A stretch of 64,000 bases of DNA from Cryptomeria japonica (Eukaryota; Streptophyta; Pinopsida; Cupressales; Cupressaceae): the NCBI RefSeq assembly GCF_030272615.1, contig NC_081406.1:246443218-246507217 (forward strand), given 5' to 3'. Below, in pieces: positions 62,181-64,000 of this stretch. Position 1 is the first letter of the stretch. Every line of letters starts with the position of its first letter. Below the pieces are notes generated by a model that saw only the letters and a program-made list of their open reading frames with translations, searched no databases and was not told the DNA's origin. Position numbers and translations under genes: made by a program.

Positions 62181-63540
62181 TGATGAGAACACACACAAGA
62201 ACACAAGAAACAAACGTTAGTGTTAACAACCAAAGATTATTCTAAACAGACATATCAAGAGAGATATTGAGCATGAAATAAAAAGCATACAAACATAGAA
62301 TATATAAACTATGCTCCTCCAAATGCTAACCAAGATGCTCATAGTTGCTCCTCCCTTGTTCCTCTCCTCTCCAAGTTCCCAAATGAGTGTAGCTCTCAGT
62401 AGCTTTTTGCACTATTTTTTGGATGTCTTATGGAGATTCAAGATTGTGATAAGATTGTGAAAGTATGCAAATGTGAACAAACTATAAGTGAGATTATTAT
62501 GTATTCTAGTGTAGATTTTAGTCCAAAAGAGTAAATGTAAATGCTTATGCTAAATGCTCTCTAAAATTCACTATAAGTTAGATGCATACAAGTTTTTAGG
62601 ATCTGGATTATGAAGAAATGAGCTCTATTTATAGGTAAAATTGAGCAATCTCAACAAGGGCCAGGATTGAAGGGTTTATGATCCATGTGAAGACTTTCAA
62701 CCTAATCCTAGGATGAAAAATGTCAACAAGAGATGGGTTGAGAGGAGAGGGAATAAGCATTAAATGCTTGACATGACTTGAGGGTTAACTTGGGAGATAA
62801 GGTTAATGTTGAGTTGAAAGAGTAAAAACCATTATCCAATAAATAATGCCTTTATCCAATGGATAAACTCTTGGGCAAGAGTTAGTGAGGAAAACCATGG
62901 TTAAAGAAATAAATGCTTGAGGAGAAACGTGGGTTACATGAGGGTTGAGTTTAGAGGTAAAGTCTCTAACGATGGGAGCAAGTGGATTTAACCATAAATG
63001 GTCATGTAAGAGCCATTAGTGGTTTGGAAGACTTTAGGGGTTAGCTTGTTGAACACATAAAGCATTAAATGATTTTTCAAAGACTTTGAGGGCTTTGAGA
63101 TGTGACTTCAAGTTGCTTAGGAATGTGACAATATTTAGGAGATGGATTAGGCTAATTAGGAATGATTAGAAAGTGGTTAGAAGGGTCTAGAAGGGGATTT
63201 AGGATTACAAGTGGATTTGGTGGATGAGGGAAAATAGGTTTTTAATTAAAATAAAATTAATTTATTTGAACCTGTGGTTGCAACTTGCATTTGTAGGAGA
63301 ATGCAAGTGGGGGGGGGAGGTTAATGATTTAAATAAATGTTTTATTTATTTATTTAAAAGAAAAAAGGGATTAAATTAAATAAATAGGATTTATTCAATT
63401 AATTGATTGTGAATTTGGTTTAATGAATTAATTAAATGTTAATTTAATTAACTGTTGGCTAGTGGGTTAATTTAATCAGATAAATAGTAAATATTCATTT
63501 AATTAAAATGGATAGATTTATGCGACTACATTTGCCCCTC
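62181..63540 (-). repeat. 3' LTR of a minus-strand LTR element running off the window
   Basis: The right end GCGACTACA is followed by TTTGCCCCTCTTTGAGA (63541-63557), whose complement is a polypurine tract; E1 has the same design at 5111-5130. A minus-strand TATAAATAGAGCTC lies at about 62620-62635, a good core promoter. The left boundary TGATGAGAAC is the best TG candidate but unproven. A G9 run lies at about 63309. Confidence 0.65.
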
Positions 63541-64000
63541 TTTGAGACGGTGCAGTTTATCAAGTCGTTTGAAAGAAAGAAAAAATAGGTGTTAAGAAAT
63601 ATGCCCCATAAATGTCAATTTAATGGGTGGTATGCCCCCTCGAGAGATGGGTCGAAAAATTTCAAAAAATTGAGTGATCTATCGAAAAAAAAAGAGAATT
63701 GGTAGGGGGGTAGAAGAGAAGAAAATAGCAATAACGGTGAAAGAAAGGAAGAAATTAGAGTGAATATGGAGAAACAACAAGCCTCGAAAGTACACAGGGG
63801 TTACGGTGCAAATGTGGTGTTTTGTGTGTTTGATTGATGCTATACAATTGATCAAAGTTGGCTGGACAATCTGGTGCAATCAGTTTAATTGCCTCGATCA
63901 AGTCAAAGCATGACAATTGATGTCAGTTATTTGCTTGGACAAGATAAAGTTTGAGTAAGTGAATCAAAGTGACCTGTTGTGACTTAGGCAATTGATGTAA
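63541..64000 (-). other. 3' internal region of the edge LTR element
   Basis: Follows the polypurine tract. It shares style with E1 at 5116-5900 (TATGCCCCCT phrases, TTGAGTGATC words) and suggests a related Gypsy family. No coding signal in this stretch. Confidence 0.5.

Overview
The window looks like a repeat-dominated land-plant nuclear genome, most likely a large one such as a gymnosperm's. This rests on a chromodomain Ty3/Gypsy element, a plant-type L1 LINE with an RNase H domain, Ty1/Copia, a TRIM and the general AT-richness; the species cannot be read from the sequence. I see no intact host gene, rRNA, tRNA or CRISPR array. Almost everything is a transposable element or old repeated DNA, and the order of events can be reconstructed from nesting.

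From 4016 to 43716, two large insertions sit side by side in one host repeat. E1 (4016-22688) is a gag-only LTR retrotransposon on the minus strand with target duplication ATATT. It is itself split by E2 (11068-20714), a minus-strand chromovirus with 2.49-kb LTRs, met-tRNA primer site and gag-protease-RT-RNase H-integrase-chromodomain. T1 (22799-43716) is a DNA transposon with inverted ends beginning GGG..AGTGCAAG and a 4-bp duplication TTGA. It carries two convergent genes: a DDE-like transposase (23917-37601, +) and a six-exon second gene (38998-40871, -). The transposase gene is split by T2 (26002-36530), a relative with similar ends (GGGTATGTGCAGGATCA) and duplication GACA. T2 carries no gene. 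Its cargo is about 7 kb of near-palindromic 10/20-bp satellite (27918-34865) flanked by purine-rich tracts. T1 has its own smaller palindromic tandem array (42290-42910). This family is the best candidate in the window for something undescribed.

From 43721 to the end lie more host repeat, two long (GA)n tracts, a 5'-truncated LINE (45641-47439), a diverged copy of the left host repeat (about 49990-59110), a degenerate Copia element (51453-56264), a 370-bp TRIM (57881-58250), and two nested LTRs at the right edge (61515-64000). The two copies of the host repeat serve as each other's empty sites. The left copy lacks Copia and TRIM, and the right copy lacks E1, T1 and a 90-bp retroposon, so insertion boundaries and target duplications can be read directly.

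All coding sequences are damaged. In both the chromovirus and the T1 genes nearly every premature stop is TAG, TAA or TGA where CAG, CAA or CGA would restore the frame. That is the pattern expected from deamination of methylated cytosine in silenced DNA. Identities quoted are by eye; no database search or alignment was run.
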